Source of the DNA: Paralichthys olivaceus
Lineage: Eukaryota; Chordata; Actinopteri; Pleuronectiformes; Paralichthyidae
Assembly (NCBI RefSeq): GCF_024713975.1
Contig: NC_091114.1
Span: 2,762,001 to 2,826,000 of the forward strand
Reading direction: 5' to 3'
Length of the DNA: 64,000 bases
Part shown: piece after piece, positions 37,201 to 48,856 of the stretch
How the letters are laid out: the number at the start of each line of letters is the position of its first letter
Position numbering within the stretch: the first letter of the stretch is position 1
Notes under the pieces: model-generated
Database searches by the model: none
Told to the model about the DNA's origin: nothing
What the model saw: only the letters and a program-made list of their open reading frames with translations
Program-made: the position numbers and the translations under genes

Positions 37201-37616
37201 AAACATACAGATGATCTGAAACATACTCAGGCCAATCTGAGTGACCTGAAACCAACACACACACACAGAGAAGGGTTAAAGTTACACACACACAAACCAG
37301 CAGTCGTGTCTCCATGACTCCAGAGGACATTATGTGGCCTAACCTAATCTTAATCCTAAACTTTCAAACATGTCTTCACCGTAAAATGTAATAATTTACA
37401 TTATGAGGACTTGCTTTTTGTCCCTACTAACGAAGACAAGTCCCCATGAAAAGAATGAAAACATTTCCTGTTGCCAGTAGGGGGCTTTAACTGAATATGT
37501 GTGAGATGTTCAATGTCGAAATATTTTTCTGACCAAGTTTGTAGTGGATGCGATCAACCTAAGATGTCATTATCAGTAGGTACAACTATAACTGAATATT
37601 TTTATGTAGACATCCT

Positions 37617-37654
<38 letters not shown>

Positions 37655-37963
37655 TACCCCCAGGGACTTGGGCTCAGCCTCCAGGTACTTCTGGTTCCTG
37701 TGGATGTTCCTCTGGAAGGTGACCGAGACCAGGGGGCTCTGGGCCGGGCTGACGCCTTCCTCCACCACCGCTGCTTCATCTGAAATGCCATGCGTGTTGT
37801 TAGCCAGCATGCATTCGCGGAAGCTTCAGAGTATCACCCCGAACACAACATCTGGATTTCATCACTCTGGATAAACAACCCGGATCCTCGCGCGCCCTTT
37901 CCCCACCGTTAGCTCCAAACTGTGCGTATTAATAAAGCGTCTTTGTGTTTTTTTACCTGCCAT
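34217..37963 (-). CDS. Membrane-spanning 4-domains subfamily A (MS4A) protein
   Basis: Four-pass membrane protein of the CD20/MS4A superfamily; members act in immune-cell signalling, ion flux and receptor trafficking, but the role of this copy cannot be read from sequence. Exons, 5' to 3': 37963-37957, 37779-37658, 37245-37135, 36248-36195, 35367-35209, 35028-34906, 34309-34217 (TGA), all GT-AG and in phase, giving 222 residues. The cytosolic N terminus leads into the family hallmark KYLEAEPKSLGVTQI. Membrane segments are about VTQIGLSMFQIICMFVFLA, PYFISTLLVVIAGSVALAA, CLGMQIVASGASLFNMISSL and ASLVNAVLLAISVTLAAY. The loop between TM3 and TM4 has Cys residues and an NST N-glycosylation site. 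The first exon has only 7 coding bases. The last exon (VNMEHKAAAESQELTG...) has a weak acceptor and is the least certain. Intron 3 (36,249-37,134), intron 4 and intron 5 hold no other gene. Which MS4A member this is remains open. Confidence 0.88.
35722..35885 (+). repeat. SINE with intact 3' tail region, between MS4A exons
   Basis: B-box region GGCGGTTCAATCCCAGCC, body TGTCCTTGGGCAAGATGCTG and tail CCTGGATAAAAGCATCAGCT ending in a short TGTAATGTAATGTG repeat, the normal end of this SINE type. Opposite in strand to the host gene. Confidence 0.7.
37617..37655. repeat. (TC)n(TG)n compound microsatellite at an MS4A splice donor
   Basis: On the transcribed (minus) strand the donor GTACAC at 37,657 is followed at once by a CA run and then a GA run. 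Exon 2 ends at 37,658, so the repeat begins within the first bases of the intron. Confidence 0.9.
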
Positions 37964-38194
37964 GGTCGTAGTATCCACAAGTGCACGGACAGATGTCTTC
38001 CCTTTTTGTCTCGATCTGCTGGTTTCAGGCTGAAGTTTTGCAACAACTTGGACAGTGACCGAGTCCCGCCCCGCATCTGTCAGTGCAACATGACTCCTGC
38101 TGCACTACTTCCCCTCAGCCCGGGACCAGCGCTGTGCAGCCTCAGCTCCGATTGGCTGAGAGCAGGAGAAGTCACTTCCCAAAAAGACCTGCCG

Positions 38195-38292
38195 CCAGAG
38201 TACTACGCAGAGTACCACGCAGAGTACCACGCAGAGTACTACGCAGAGTACCACGCAGAGTACCACGCAGAGTACTACACGGAGTACCACAC
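38195..38292 (+). repeat. 12-bp tandem repeat with a 36-bp higher-order period
   Basis: About eight copies of GCAGAGTACYAC. The variable base follows the order TAC, CAC, CAC, so every third unit matches best. It sits 230 bp upstream of the MS4A start codon, in its promoter region. It creates frames encoding AEYHAEYY on one strand and a Val/Leu/Cys repeat on the other; neither looks like a gene. Confidence 0.9.
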
Positions 38293-38403
38293 AGGAGGGT
38301 TCAGCACAGCTCAAGGTGAAGCGCGTCAAAGGGATGGTTCACCCAAAAAGGAATATTCACTCATTGTGGAGTGTCCACACAACAACCCTGGAGTCTCAGG
38401 GTT

Positions 38404-38435
<32 letters not shown>

Positions 38436-38549
38436 AGGATAGAAGGATAGATAGATAGATAGATAGATAGAAGGATAGATAGATAGATAGATAGATGGAT
38501 GGATGGATGGACGGATAGATAGATAGATTGATTGATTGATTGATTGATT

Positions 38550-38580
<31 letters not shown>

Positions 38581-38633
38581 TGATTGATTAATAGATAGAT
38601 AGATAGATAGATAGATTGATTGATTGATTGATT

Positions 38634-38672
<39 letters not shown>

Positions 38673-38681
38673 TGATTGATT

Positions 38682-38744
<63 letters not shown>

Positions 38745-38878
38745 TGATTGATTGATACTTTATTGATCCCGAAGGAAATTCAAGCATCCAGTGGCAGTAA
38801 CATACATCGAACCTACATTAGACTTGACTTATACATTAGAGTTAACTTATTACACAGTGACTGTACGTAGAAATTGGC
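38404..38878 (-). mobile_element. 5'-truncated LINE 3' end with long GATA/GATT tail
   Basis: Read on the minus strand, about 110 bp of LINE 3' UTR ends in AATTTCCTTCGGGATCAATA then AAGTATCAATCAATC and runs straight into the tetranucleotide array. The flanks AGGGTTAA (left) and AGGGTAAA (right) look like a target-site duplication. Confidence 0.7.
38407..38756 (+). repeat. (GATA)n/(GATT)n tetranucleotide array, ~350 bp
   Basis: Blocks of GATA alternate with blocks of GATT, with a few GATG and AGGATAGA variants near 38,430-38,520. The long minus-strand frame SIYLSIYL is a pure repeat artefact. Confidence 0.95.
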
Positions 38879-39178
38879 CTGAGGGTAAACAGTGTTGCAG
38901 CCAAATCCAATAGAAGTTAGTGGTGACAGATTCTTCCAACGTAAAATAACAACTAAATAAATAAAATGCCTCCATACCGCTGTGTATTGTTTTTTTTTTA
39001 TGTTTGAAGAATCAGATAACATTTACTTCAATCGTATTGGATTTGGCTGCAACGCTGTTTACCCCCGAAACTCCAAAAGTGTTTTGTGGACTCAAACGCT
39101 TCACCTGTCCCTCCATCAGTATAGTGGTGAGGAGATAATGAGGGATTTTCCTTTTTTGGGTGAACTATCCTTTTAATC

Positions 39179-42100
39179 AGATTTATTCCTGTTGAAAGGG
39201 CCTATTCAACCAGTGGCCTATGGGCCAGATTCAGCCTGTTTGAGTTTTTCTGTTGGCTGTAACACAAGAGAAATACAGACCGGCTCCCCTGTGGTTATTT
39301 TTCCCACTGGCTTGTTGAGCAACTTCTTTCACAGCCTGATCTAATACACTGTTTTACTGAATACATATTGTTTTCTACATTTGTGAATATGGTCATTAAA
39401 ACGAAGGAATGTTACCTTTTGCACATCTGTATCAAGCCTCAATCATAGCTTTACTTTATTTATTTTTTTATTATAAATCCCCAGGGCTTTCCCTATTGAG
39501 CCCACTTGTTATTGAATAGCTTTGGTTTACAACATGCAGGGATATGATCTCATAACCTGACCGCACATATTTACTGCTAACGTTATAATCCATTATTAAT
39601 CATGAACAATCTCTCCCACACACCAGGATCGTCACCCATGATGCAATTCTTCTTCTTGCATTCCACACATTATTTTTCTGGATTCATAAAAATGTGGATA
39701 CAAACTCACCCTTGATGATAAACCAAACCCTTAACTTGAAGATCACACATACACAGAATTTATTAAACTTTATTAGCACAGGCAGTTACACACAGTTGTA
39801 AGTGCTCACATAATGTGGAGAACTTTACATGCAGCAAGGTCCCTCATTTCTCCTCACTTCCTCACTTTCACCACATTACTCCAGCTGCACTACACCACTG
39901 TTCTCTGTAAAACTCCGGCAGGAGCTGGCAGTGAACGCTGACACAGTTGGGGATTGGTTAGTGATTGATTCCAGTCAGTCATTACCAAGCATTTCACATA
40001 TTCATCATATTAACACAAGTAGGGGGGGTGTTCATTAAAGGCAGGCCTAGCCTACCTTTAAGAGCACTTAGAGCCAGCTCACACAAATAAAAATAAAAAT
40101 ATTTTAATTTCCCACTCATGCTTTCTATTTATGCAGATAGTTTTAGTCCAATCTTCACTAGAACTACCTTCTATTGGATATGGTCCTGATAAAATCTGCT
40201 TAGTTGGTGCATTACACCGATGAATCAACACAAGCTACTGTTCATTCTGTTGAATGAAAATTGTAAATGCTTTGAGGAGCACAAGCAAAATCTCCATCGT
40301 GTTAAAGGGGAAGCAGGAGTTTCAGAGGCTGACCTCTCAGAGCACATGAAACCCAAACCAGCTGTGTGGCTGACTCTTACTGGAGCAAAGAAAAGAGATG
40401 TTTCTGCAGTTTGGATGAACCTTTGAATCCATATTGATTTGGTTTATTTCCTCTGCATGGTGTCATTGAAACTCTTCCACTGAATTCAGCACAATATCTA
40501 AAGTTGTTTCCTCAACGTGTGTCTTTTAGAACCGCTCAGTTGCAATTAGTGCAAAATCATCTCTTTTTGTCAGTTTTTTTTTGCATGATTGAAGGAATAG
40601 TTTGACAATTTTGGGGAAAAAACGGCTAATTTGCTTTCTTGTTGAGAGTTTGATGAGAGGATCGATACCACTAATACATCAAGTGTTCCTCCAGGGCAGT
40701 GAAGTGTATCAGAGTGGACTTGATGGGGAAGGAGAGAGGGACTCCTGAGATCTGATTAATGTACGAACCCACGTCAGACTGACCTACACTCTTACATTTC
40801 TATGAAAACACGACATCAACTACATAAAATATGAAAAAGACAAAGCATTGAACAGTAATCAGTGCAATTAATGTTGATAAGGCAGACATAATCCCTTACT
40901 AACATGCTATTCATTTTCCCTTTGTGCTGATTAATAATGCAAACACATGAATAATCACCATTGAGGTTAGTGACCGGTTAACTTCCCTTTTTCACCAATT
41001 TACCTTATTTTACCATATTTACAAAATATCTGGATAGCAGAAGACATGGAATTTGTGAAACAATAGAAGGGTAACAAAACATTTGACACCAAAATCTGAC
41101 AGTTTCACTTCATGACACCATGATCACAACTAACACGCTGGTTGTCTCAGTGACTGTTCCTAAAAATAGACGACGTGTCTCCATTTATGAATCTATGAAC
41201 ACCGCCTTCATGTGCTGGTGACGTAAATTGGAGCCAGAGTTTGCAAAGCAGTGATCATAGGGTTGTGCCTTTGTATTGACGTCCTGCCCATGCACCTGCC
41301 TCTGCAAAAGCAAGTCAGTCTCTCTTAGAGCATCACCACCAGGGGGAGATAGAGATGCTACAGACTTCATGTCGTCCATCTTTTTATACAGTCACTGAGT
41401 ATCTATCAAAAAAACCATAACCTGAACTGACTATGATGAGACATTTTGGTCAGTTATTACACAAATACGTATGATTTCAGTTTGTACTGATGTGTGTCAT
41501 CATTTTTAGTGTCCCAGTGTCGAAATACTCTGTCAACGGCTTGATGAGAATCATATTCTCTGGTCATTTGTCCAGTACATCTGTGCCAAAACAACTGTCA
41601 TATAAAAACTGGCAACTGGCATGTTAAGATAAAAAGGTTTGTTTGGCTTATACATAAGTAAGGAGTCTGAATTGTACCACTGGAATACTAAAAGTAAAAG
41701 CTAACAATTGAATACATGGTTTTAAAAACAAACTAACTACTTTGTTTATTAATGTTACTTGTTGTTATTGCAGACATTGCATGTCTGCTTATGATATCAA
41801 CTTATAACTTGATGCTTTAGGGCTTTAAATGAATGTCAAAATTATTACGCAGGGTGTCATCTCACAGTTCGATCTAAAGTCCAAGGCCAGGTTTATGTGT
41901 TGGCAGGACTCTGGTCAATCAGAGCTATCTCTGCTGCTCTGTGGGTCAGACTACAGATTAAACTGAACAGACAACACATCTACATGTTGAAGCAGAAAAT
42001 TAATAGAAAGTGAGATATAATTTGAAAGACCAATATATAAGTAAATGGGATATTTTAATGCCTTTCTTGAATTGAAGGATTAATCAGCAAATTTAGCGAT

Positions 42101-42427
42101 TTTCTATTCTTATTTATTTCCAAATTTGGATTTAGATACAACTTTTAAGTGTTACTCTGATTAATTAATTTGTAACAGCTATAAATAAATAAATGTATTC
42201 ATTGATTATATACTGAAGCTCTTTAAGGTGGCTCACTCCAGCCTCCATTCTATGGGACTTGTAGATAATACGCTGTACAGAACAGTAAAATAGGTAAACC
42301 AAGGCATGAAAGGACAGGAAAGGTTAGGGTTCAGTGCTTCAAACCCTGAGAAAGAGCCTTACAGACTGACTACTTTATAACATGCATCACTTCTGGGGCA
42401 CCTCTTATCACTCTGACCCTCCACACC
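39179..42427. other. Intergenic region between the MS4A gene and cd68
   Basis: No supported gene. About 40,590-40,690 (GGAATAGTTTGACAATTTTG ... GAGAGTTTGATGAGAGGATC) matches a common teleost repeat from memory. AT-rich elsewhere. The likely cd68 polyadenylation signal (TTTATT, minus strand) is at 42,113-42,118, about 310 nt past its stop. Confidence 0.55.
42113..42118 (-). promoter_or_regulatory. cd68 polyadenylation signal candidate
   Basis: AATAAA on the minus strand about 310 nt past the stop codon. Confidence 0.5.
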
Positions 42428-45400
42428 TCACAGAGACTGGTAGCCATCGGTTCTCTTTCTGCGGCTCAGAAGATACGCCACCACGACGATGACAATGAGC
42501 ACCAGCAACGTCACTCCCACCGCGATGGCGACGCGGTAATCAGGCTGGTCTGCAGCACATGGGTCGGCTGGAAACAAACCACACAACGTGTTATTTGTCT
42601 CACGCGACCAGTTTTGGAGGAACTAATGAGATGTCAAAGTTCAGTAAATCAATGTAATTAATCACCTGCCCCATTTGAAAGGCGTCATTTCACCAAGCAT
42701 ATATTCATTTTACTACTGTATGTATGTCTGTGACTGCCAATAGTTCAAATTAAACAGTTAAATCTAAATTAAATTTTCATTCATGTTTAAAAATAAATTC
42801 TTATTGCCAAAAATCCAGTTTTCTGAATGCCTCTTTTGGAAAATTATACAAATTATGGAAAAAATAAGACAAAATAAATGAATGTGCTTATAATTATTTA
42901 GCTTTCAGGACACTTACTGATTGTAACAGAGTACTTTCCTATTGTGGTATTATATTACATTGTACAAGCTTTGTTTTATTAATGGATCTAACAAGCGTTT
43001 AACGTAAAGCTACATGTATTAATGAGAAAATTCTTCCCTTATCGTTTCTTATATATACGAAGACACTTACGGACGCCAAAGTCATTGGCCTTGGTCAGAT
43101 TGAAGGCCTGCATCCGGTCCTCACTGACTTCCAGGTACAGTCCGTCCCCCATGTAAAGTGATTCAGTCTTGCAGGAGTAGGAGTGTCCCACCTTTGCAGC
43201 GAAGAGATGCACTGACTTGTTGTTGGCGCGGAACTGTTGCAAATCTAACAAAGCAAAGTCAAGTCAGGTCACATTTATTGATATAACACACTTAAAAACA
43301 AGGCTCATGTGCTTCCGTGACATCATGGACAATGACCATAAAAACAAATGCTGATGATCAAATATGGACCTGAACTTGTTAGACTGCATTGCACTGACAA
43401 CAGGTTGGTTGTTACCAGCCACACACTTTCCAGTATCTCCATAGATAATGTCTATACAAAGCTGAAGAGACACACAAACAAGGAAGTTGTTCCTCTTAAA
43501 TGCGTCTTGTCTCTGCAAATATTTGACAGTCTTGCACAACATCCACCTGCAGCTGGAATATCGGTGCACATGCAGTGACCCAATTAGCAGAGTCCAATGT
43601 TTAATCGGTAAAAGGCAGTAAATCACACGTAAAGACTGATATAAAACACAACTTACCTCCTTTAATGAAGGGGTAGGAGATGTTGAAAGACAGAGCATTA
43701 ACGTAGACGTCTGCAGCACTCTGAGGAAATATAAGACAGTAGGACAGGATTTATGTGAGACAATTGTTTCAATTTCAATGAACCATTATTGAGAATATTG
43801 TCAGGCTACATTATCCTGGATGCTACCCTGGTAGCCAGCATGTTCAATTGAATCCATTAAGTGGATGCTGGAATTTGAGCTAACTCAGCAACAGAGACTT
43901 GAGCTGTGCCCCAATTCAGAGGCTGAATCCACGTTCGAAGACCAAGTAGACCAGGAATCATTGCGTGCCATCGGTCAAATTGATTTTATAAACGTGAATT
44001 TGGCGGCAAACACTGGAGACAAAACAGAGTCTGAGAATTACAGTTATAAATGTAGTAACAGGCTTCAACCTAGTGAAATAGCTAACAGTATGAATGCTAA
44101 AAAAAGAAACAACGGGGAACATTAGTGATCGGATGACCGAGCTGCAACAGCTCAAAGCAGCTATTGATGCAACGGTAGGGCGGGGCAAGCGGTTGACACA
44201 AATAGGAAGTTCTCTGTAGAGCAGATCGTCTTACTTCGGTTCAGCCAAACCTCGGAAGGATCCAGCCCCTGATTTGGGGCACAGCTAGAATCTGTCTAAT
44301 CGAGACACTATTTAAAACACTTAACAAATCTCAAATCTTCTATGTTTTCTGATGGCAAAGACCATTTAATTCGGCTATATATTATGCATAAGACACACAT
44401 AAGGCATAAGACCGATCCTGGACTATCAGGGCCAATGGCAATACTGATTACAGGGAGTTAAAACAAATTCTGATATCAATATATATTGTGCAAGGGGAAT
44501 TGATGGGGCCATTGTTTATCAACTTTCCAGTTGAGTAAAGTCCAATATATTGCCCAATATTTTTGCAATATTATGACCTTTGGTATATTTTGTAAATTGA
44601 ATGATCAATCAAGATTAATGTTCAGTAAAAATACTATACAACCCTAACCCATAGTTGACTTACTTTACTTAATACACTAGCTGGGTTAATGTATGAGATA
44701 CAGCTTATTTGTTGATGTAATACCTGGGTTATATAATGATTTTCATCCTGACACTTATACACAATATAATGCTTCACCAGGCACCTTTCATTCAAACCTG
44801 TTAATCTGGACCGTCATGTGAATCAACCGCTAAATGAATCACACAAGCATTGTTCACACTCACATGTCATGTGCTCTTTGAACAGTCCTGTTAACCATAG
44901 TTCCCCTTTTTCAACAGTTGTTTCTGATTCTAGTTCCTACACAGATTTTCAAGTCAAGCTATTTGTTAGACCAAATGGACAAATCTATGTTGCACTGTTT
45001 AAATGCTTGAGATCTCTATTTAAATGTCAAATCAGAGTAAGTGGGTCAAAATTAAGATAGTAAAAACAAGGGCTGTCCTTGTTTATCACAACATTATGAT
45101 GGTGTATTTGTGGCAAATATTGGAAATCAAAAGTACCTTGTTGAACATGAAAGTGATGTAGCCCTCCTTAAACTTGAGGGTAAAGTTGGCCTTGTCTCCC
45201 ACACAACCTCCAACTGCTTTGGTATTCTTCGGCTGAACAATGAAGGTTCCATTGACCTGAGAGACAAACGGAGAGAAATCAGACAGTTAGATGACCATCC
45301 TGCAAAGGAAATGTCTTGTGACACAAAGATAAGACATCTGCCCTTCTGCCGTCATTAAGCCCACCACAATGAGGAAATCAGAGCTTCCATGTGAAGATCG

Positions 45401-47350
45401 TCTCATTTCCTGAAAACAGCATGCTGACAATTGCATTACTAAAAGCTGAGTCAAAGACTTGTGGAGAAAGTTGTACTCATGCTAATAAATTCCAAAATGG
45501 CTTAATTAAACTAGATCTGAATCTGCCACAACATTGGCAGGACCTTTTTGGACTATGGTTGTTGGCACTGTAGTTGTAACAAATGAAACGTACCTTTGGT
45601 CTTGCCACTCGGATCTGCAATGCCATATGAGCCAACAGGCAAGTGACGTTTTTGTCTGTCATTAGGGTGTAGTTTCCTACAGTCAAGTTGGTGGAGGGAG
45701 TAGGTTCAGGAGGAGGAGGAGTTGTAGTCTTGGGGGTGGTTGTAGTTTTCGGGGTGGTGGTTGTGGTTTTCGGGGTGGTGGTTGTGGTTTTCGGGGTGGT
45801 GGTTGTAGTTTTCGGGGTGGTGGTTGTGGTTTTCGGGGTGGTGGTTGTGGTTTTCGGGGTGGTGGTTGTAGTTTTCGGGGTGGTGGTTGTGGTTTTCGGG
45901 GTGGTGGTTGTAGTTTTCGGGGTGGTGGTTGTAGTTTTCGGGGTGGTGGTTGTGGTTTTCGGGATGGTGGTTGAAGTAGGGGGTTTTGACGGTGCTGAGG
46001 AGCTAAATTCCTTTGCAGGAATTGCAGATGCAAGAGGGTTTTCATCTTTAGCCAATGACAGTGCTTAAATCAAAAGGACAGAGGGGGAGAAACAAAACCA
46101 TTTCAATGTACACCTCCAAACTTAATGATCTTCTTGCAATAATTGATCAATTCAATTTGGTTTCATTTGTATATCGCCGAATCATAACATACATTATCTC
46201 AAGGCACTTCCCATAGTAAGGGTAGTATCGTCATAAGTAATGTAATGGTAAAGTTATGGTTGCTTTTGGCAAATCATTTAGGAGTTTATCCACCTGACAA
46301 ATGTAAGTGCAGCTTTTATCCCTAGTTTGGTCTCCACCTGCTCATGAAAAACAACACTTGCTTTTTCTTGAAGCTTTCTTGCATAGAACTTTCTGGGCTG
46401 TTAAACCAAAGTAATGCGCTAAAACAAGCTGAGAGACAAAATAACTAAGGGGAACTGCACTGTCAATACAATTGAACCTTTTCATATTTAAGATATATGA
46501 TCCATCAATAATATAACATTGGTCCTTGTAAAGTGCATCTTCAATATTTGTTGACAAAAAATGCAAATGTTTGAACCATGGGTAACAGTCAAACAGTCAT
46601 TACCAGTCTGACCTACTTTAACTTGACTGCCGTTCATGTTAACGTCAGCTGAAACTGTTATTATCTATGTATATATCAGTTTAAGTACAGTCTACAGGAC
46701 ATTTATGACACTGTTATGGGTTTTTTTCCCCAGTAGACAGCTTATCTGCAGTTCCATGTCCCATTTTTAAGGTCAACATTAAGAGAACAACAACCACAGT
46801 GAGACCAGATTCAGAATAATAGCACTTGATTATAACATAACGACTTATTTTAGCGTCATTTATTTCACTCAATTTGCAGCTGAATAACCAAACTCTGGTG
46901 TTAGGATAAACAAACTGTTACTGATTCATCCAGTCCTGTCTCTTTCTCTCCAAAAAACAAAAAAAAAAAAGAGGACCAGGCCTCTTCTGGAAGCAGACAT
47001 GTGACTCAGACCTGCAACTCCACCGAATGACTGCGGAAATATCCGTTCCCTAAACAATCCAGGAAGTCACACTCGAAAAACATGTCACACCTCATTTATA
47101 CAATCTATACACTTTTTTTTTTTTAGATAACCCCACTGCGACAGGAGCAATATCAACAATAAGGCAGCATTAAATCACTTAGAGGGTCCAAGTTCTGAGG
47201 GGGAATAAAAGTTTTATTTACAACACATTGCAAGGCACTGGAGCATTTCTCTCTTTTTTCCATAATACCTTAAGTGAATGTTGATAAAAACAAGTTCTTA
47301 CCTGAGAAGGCACAGCAGGCGACGAACACGAAAACAACTGCTCTGCTCAT
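42428..47350 (-). CDS. cd68: CD68/macrosialin-like LAMP-family glycoprotein
   Basis: Type I endosomal/lysosomal membrane glycoprotein, by family knowledge prominent in macrophages. Exons, 5' to 3': 47350-47302, 46063-45594, 45256-45137, 43720-43657, 43244-43071, 42567-42428 (TGA). All phases match; 338 residues (human CD68 354). It begins with a signal peptide (MSRAVVFVFVACCAFS), then a Ser/Thr/Pro mucin stalk with about eleven TPKTTTT repeats, then one LAMP luminal domain with four Cys (NVTC, GGCVG, YSCKT, DPCAA) and several N-glycosylation sites. One membrane helix follows (VAIAVGVTLLVLIVIVVVAY) and a short tail RRKRTDGYQSL, whose GY-x-x-hydrophobic end is the LAMP lysosome-sorting signal. 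One LAMP domain plus a mucin stalk favours CD68 over LAMP1/2. Introns hold a MITE (43,902) and LINE 3'-end bits. The large intron 1 (46,064-47,301) shows nothing else but a T-run at 47,112. Confidence 0.92.
43902..44286. mobile_element. MITE with ~25-bp terminal inverted repeats in a cd68 intron
   Basis: Left end AGCTGTGCCCCAATTCAGAG and right end, reversed, AGCTGTGCCCCAAATCAGGG, each followed by GCTG(A/G)ATCC. The 385-bp body has no transposase frame. Target duplication is unclear. Confidence 0.75.
45720..45972 (-). repeat. 21-bp coding minisatellite in cd68 exon 2
   Basis: About eleven copies of a 21-bp unit (plus strand: GGGGTGGTGGTTGTRGTTTTC) encoding TPKTTTT on the minus strand. The copies differ mainly at one silent position, so the array looks recently homogenised. 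Shorter, imperfect units lie at its C-terminal side (PKTTTTPKTTTPPPP). Confidence 0.92.
46138..46215 (+). repeat. LINE 3'-UTR fragment
   Basis: AATTCAATTTGGTTTCATTT then GTATATCGCCGAATCATAAC and CTCAAGGCACTT, phrases of the L2-type 3' end common in fish. In cd68 intron 1. Confidence 0.5.
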
Positions 47351-47693
47351 GGTGACAGGTGTTGGCTGACTGACGGACTGACGGACTGAACGCTTCCGAC
47401 TGAACTTGTGACACTGTGAAGCAACGGATCCGCAGATGCACGAGTGTCAAGCTTCAAGCTGCAGGCACAGACAACGCCACAGGAAACCCTTTAAAATAAA
47501 AGCACGCCCACTGAGCAAAGGAGAAGCAACGTGCAGGCCACCAGGCAGTGTTGATGGTAGAATGGTTCACAAATAAAATTACCTGCATTAAAAAGTAATT
47601 AATCTTTGTCTTCTTTACTACTTACCATGTAAACAGTGTCAATGAATAATATCTATAGTCTATAAATGAATGTCTCTCATTCAATATTTAGGT

Positions 47694-47835
47694 ATATGTA
47701 TCAGAATCAGAATCAGAAAAGCTTTTATGCCAAGTAAGTTTACACATACATGGAATTTGTTTTGGTGTTGTTGGTGCATGTCAGACATCTCTAAATATAA
47801 GAAGATAAGAAAACCAAGTATTAATATATATACAC
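47694..47835 (-). repeat. LINE 3'-end fragment with (TCTGAT)n-type tail
   Basis: ATCAGAATCAGAATCAGAAA then GCTTTTATGCCAAGTAAGTT, recognised as the reverse of a common fish LINE 3' terminus. It lies about 350 bp upstream of the cd68 start. Confidence 0.5.
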
Positions 47836-48600
47836 AGTATGTTTTTGAAGGTAGAATGAAAAAAAAGAAGAGCAGTACACAGCACAGTATATACCACAAA
47901 CCAAATTCATGTTTTTATTCATTGACTGGAATGATTCAAAATGTTTTGTAATGGGTTTTTCAAATGATTAACTTGTGAGGATCCCCTACTTCATGTCCTA
48001 CTTTAATCGATTTCTTACTAAATTCAGTCAAATTGTGTTTTAAAAATGAAAAGGACACTACAATCACCTAAGTGCATATTTCAAAGCATTGAGTGAGAAT
48101 AATGTCTTACTCAAAGTTTTTATACCATAGTCTGGAATGAAGGGGTTATGAGTCATGTATATTCAGGTTCACCGTGTGCGTTACTGCAGTGAATTTATTT
48201 TGAAAGTATTAACCAGAAGCGCTAGTGTTGACTCTTTAGTATTAACGAGTCATGTCGACTTGTCATTACTCAGGAAACGAAACCATTGTGGCAAGAGGGA
48301 GAGAGCGTGTTGACTCTGACTGGAGGGAAAAGGTCACATGCTATTTTCCATCAGAATGAAACTGTTACAAGACATATATCTGACTGGAAGTGGCTTTAGC
48401 CTTGTAAAATGCTCGTTGCACACTAATAACTGATGTTTGGTAAATTCATGTAACCATTGTATCAACCAACCAAATTTTGTTTCAGTTTTGATTCCTTCAC
48501 TGTTTTACTCTGCGTTACTTCCATTTTCGTCCACGTGCAAGTTGAAGTTATTCGATCAGAGAACTGTTAGGTTGAAGTATCCATATGAGTAATATCTGTA

Positions 48601-48856
48601 TTTATAGAACACCTTTCTAGTCTTGATGACACCTCAAAGTATTTTCCATCCAAGTAATGCCATTTACCCTTTCACGCAGTGCGTATATGTGCAGTACTTT
48701 CTCACAAACTGGCGGCACAGCTGTTAGGGGCAAATGGGGTTCGGTGTCTTGCCCAAAGACACTTGGCCACGCAGACTGGGGGAGACTGGGATTGAAACCC
48801 TGACTCTATGGTTAGTGGATGGCTCACTTTTCCTCGTGAGCCACAGGCAACCCCCC
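48601..48856 (-). repeat. SINE, reverse, nearly full length
   Basis: Runs from TTTATAGAACACCTTTCTAG (tail side) through GGTGTCTTGCCCAAAGACAC to CGTGAGCCACAGGCAACCCC (tRNA-like head, diverged). Confidence 0.7.

Larger units (their letters stand above)
38325..39178. mobile_element. Palindromic MITE interrupted by a LINE end
   Basis: Left arm: AAAGGGATGGTTCACCCAAA onward to about 38,403. It resumes at about 38,880 with GGTAAACAGTGTTGCAGCCA. The right arm (to 39,178), read in reverse, repeats both halves in order: AAAGGATAGTTCACCCAAA... and GGGTAAACAGCGTTGCAGCC. The element is thus a long inverted repeat split by the insertion at 38,404-38,878. Confidence 0.8.

Noticed and set aside
38195-38292. 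Short regular repeats as a CRISPR-like array
   Set aside because: Units are contiguous without spacers, in a vertebrate genome; a simple tandem repeat.
37922-38410. 162-residue plus-strand frame with AEYHAEYY
   Set aside because: It crosses the MS4A first exon on the wrong strand, the 12-bp tandem repeat and the MITE edge; no domain.
38326-38787. 153-residue minus-strand frame of SIYLSIYL repeats
   Set aside because: It is the translation of the GATA/GATT array; the bias follows the tetranucleotide and no splice or start evidence supports it.
45688-46068. Plus-strand frame of VVVFGVV repeats and a minus-strand PPPRKPQ frame
   Set aside because: Both are other frames of the cd68 mucin minisatellite, whose TPKTTTT frame is in phase with the flanking LAMP exons.
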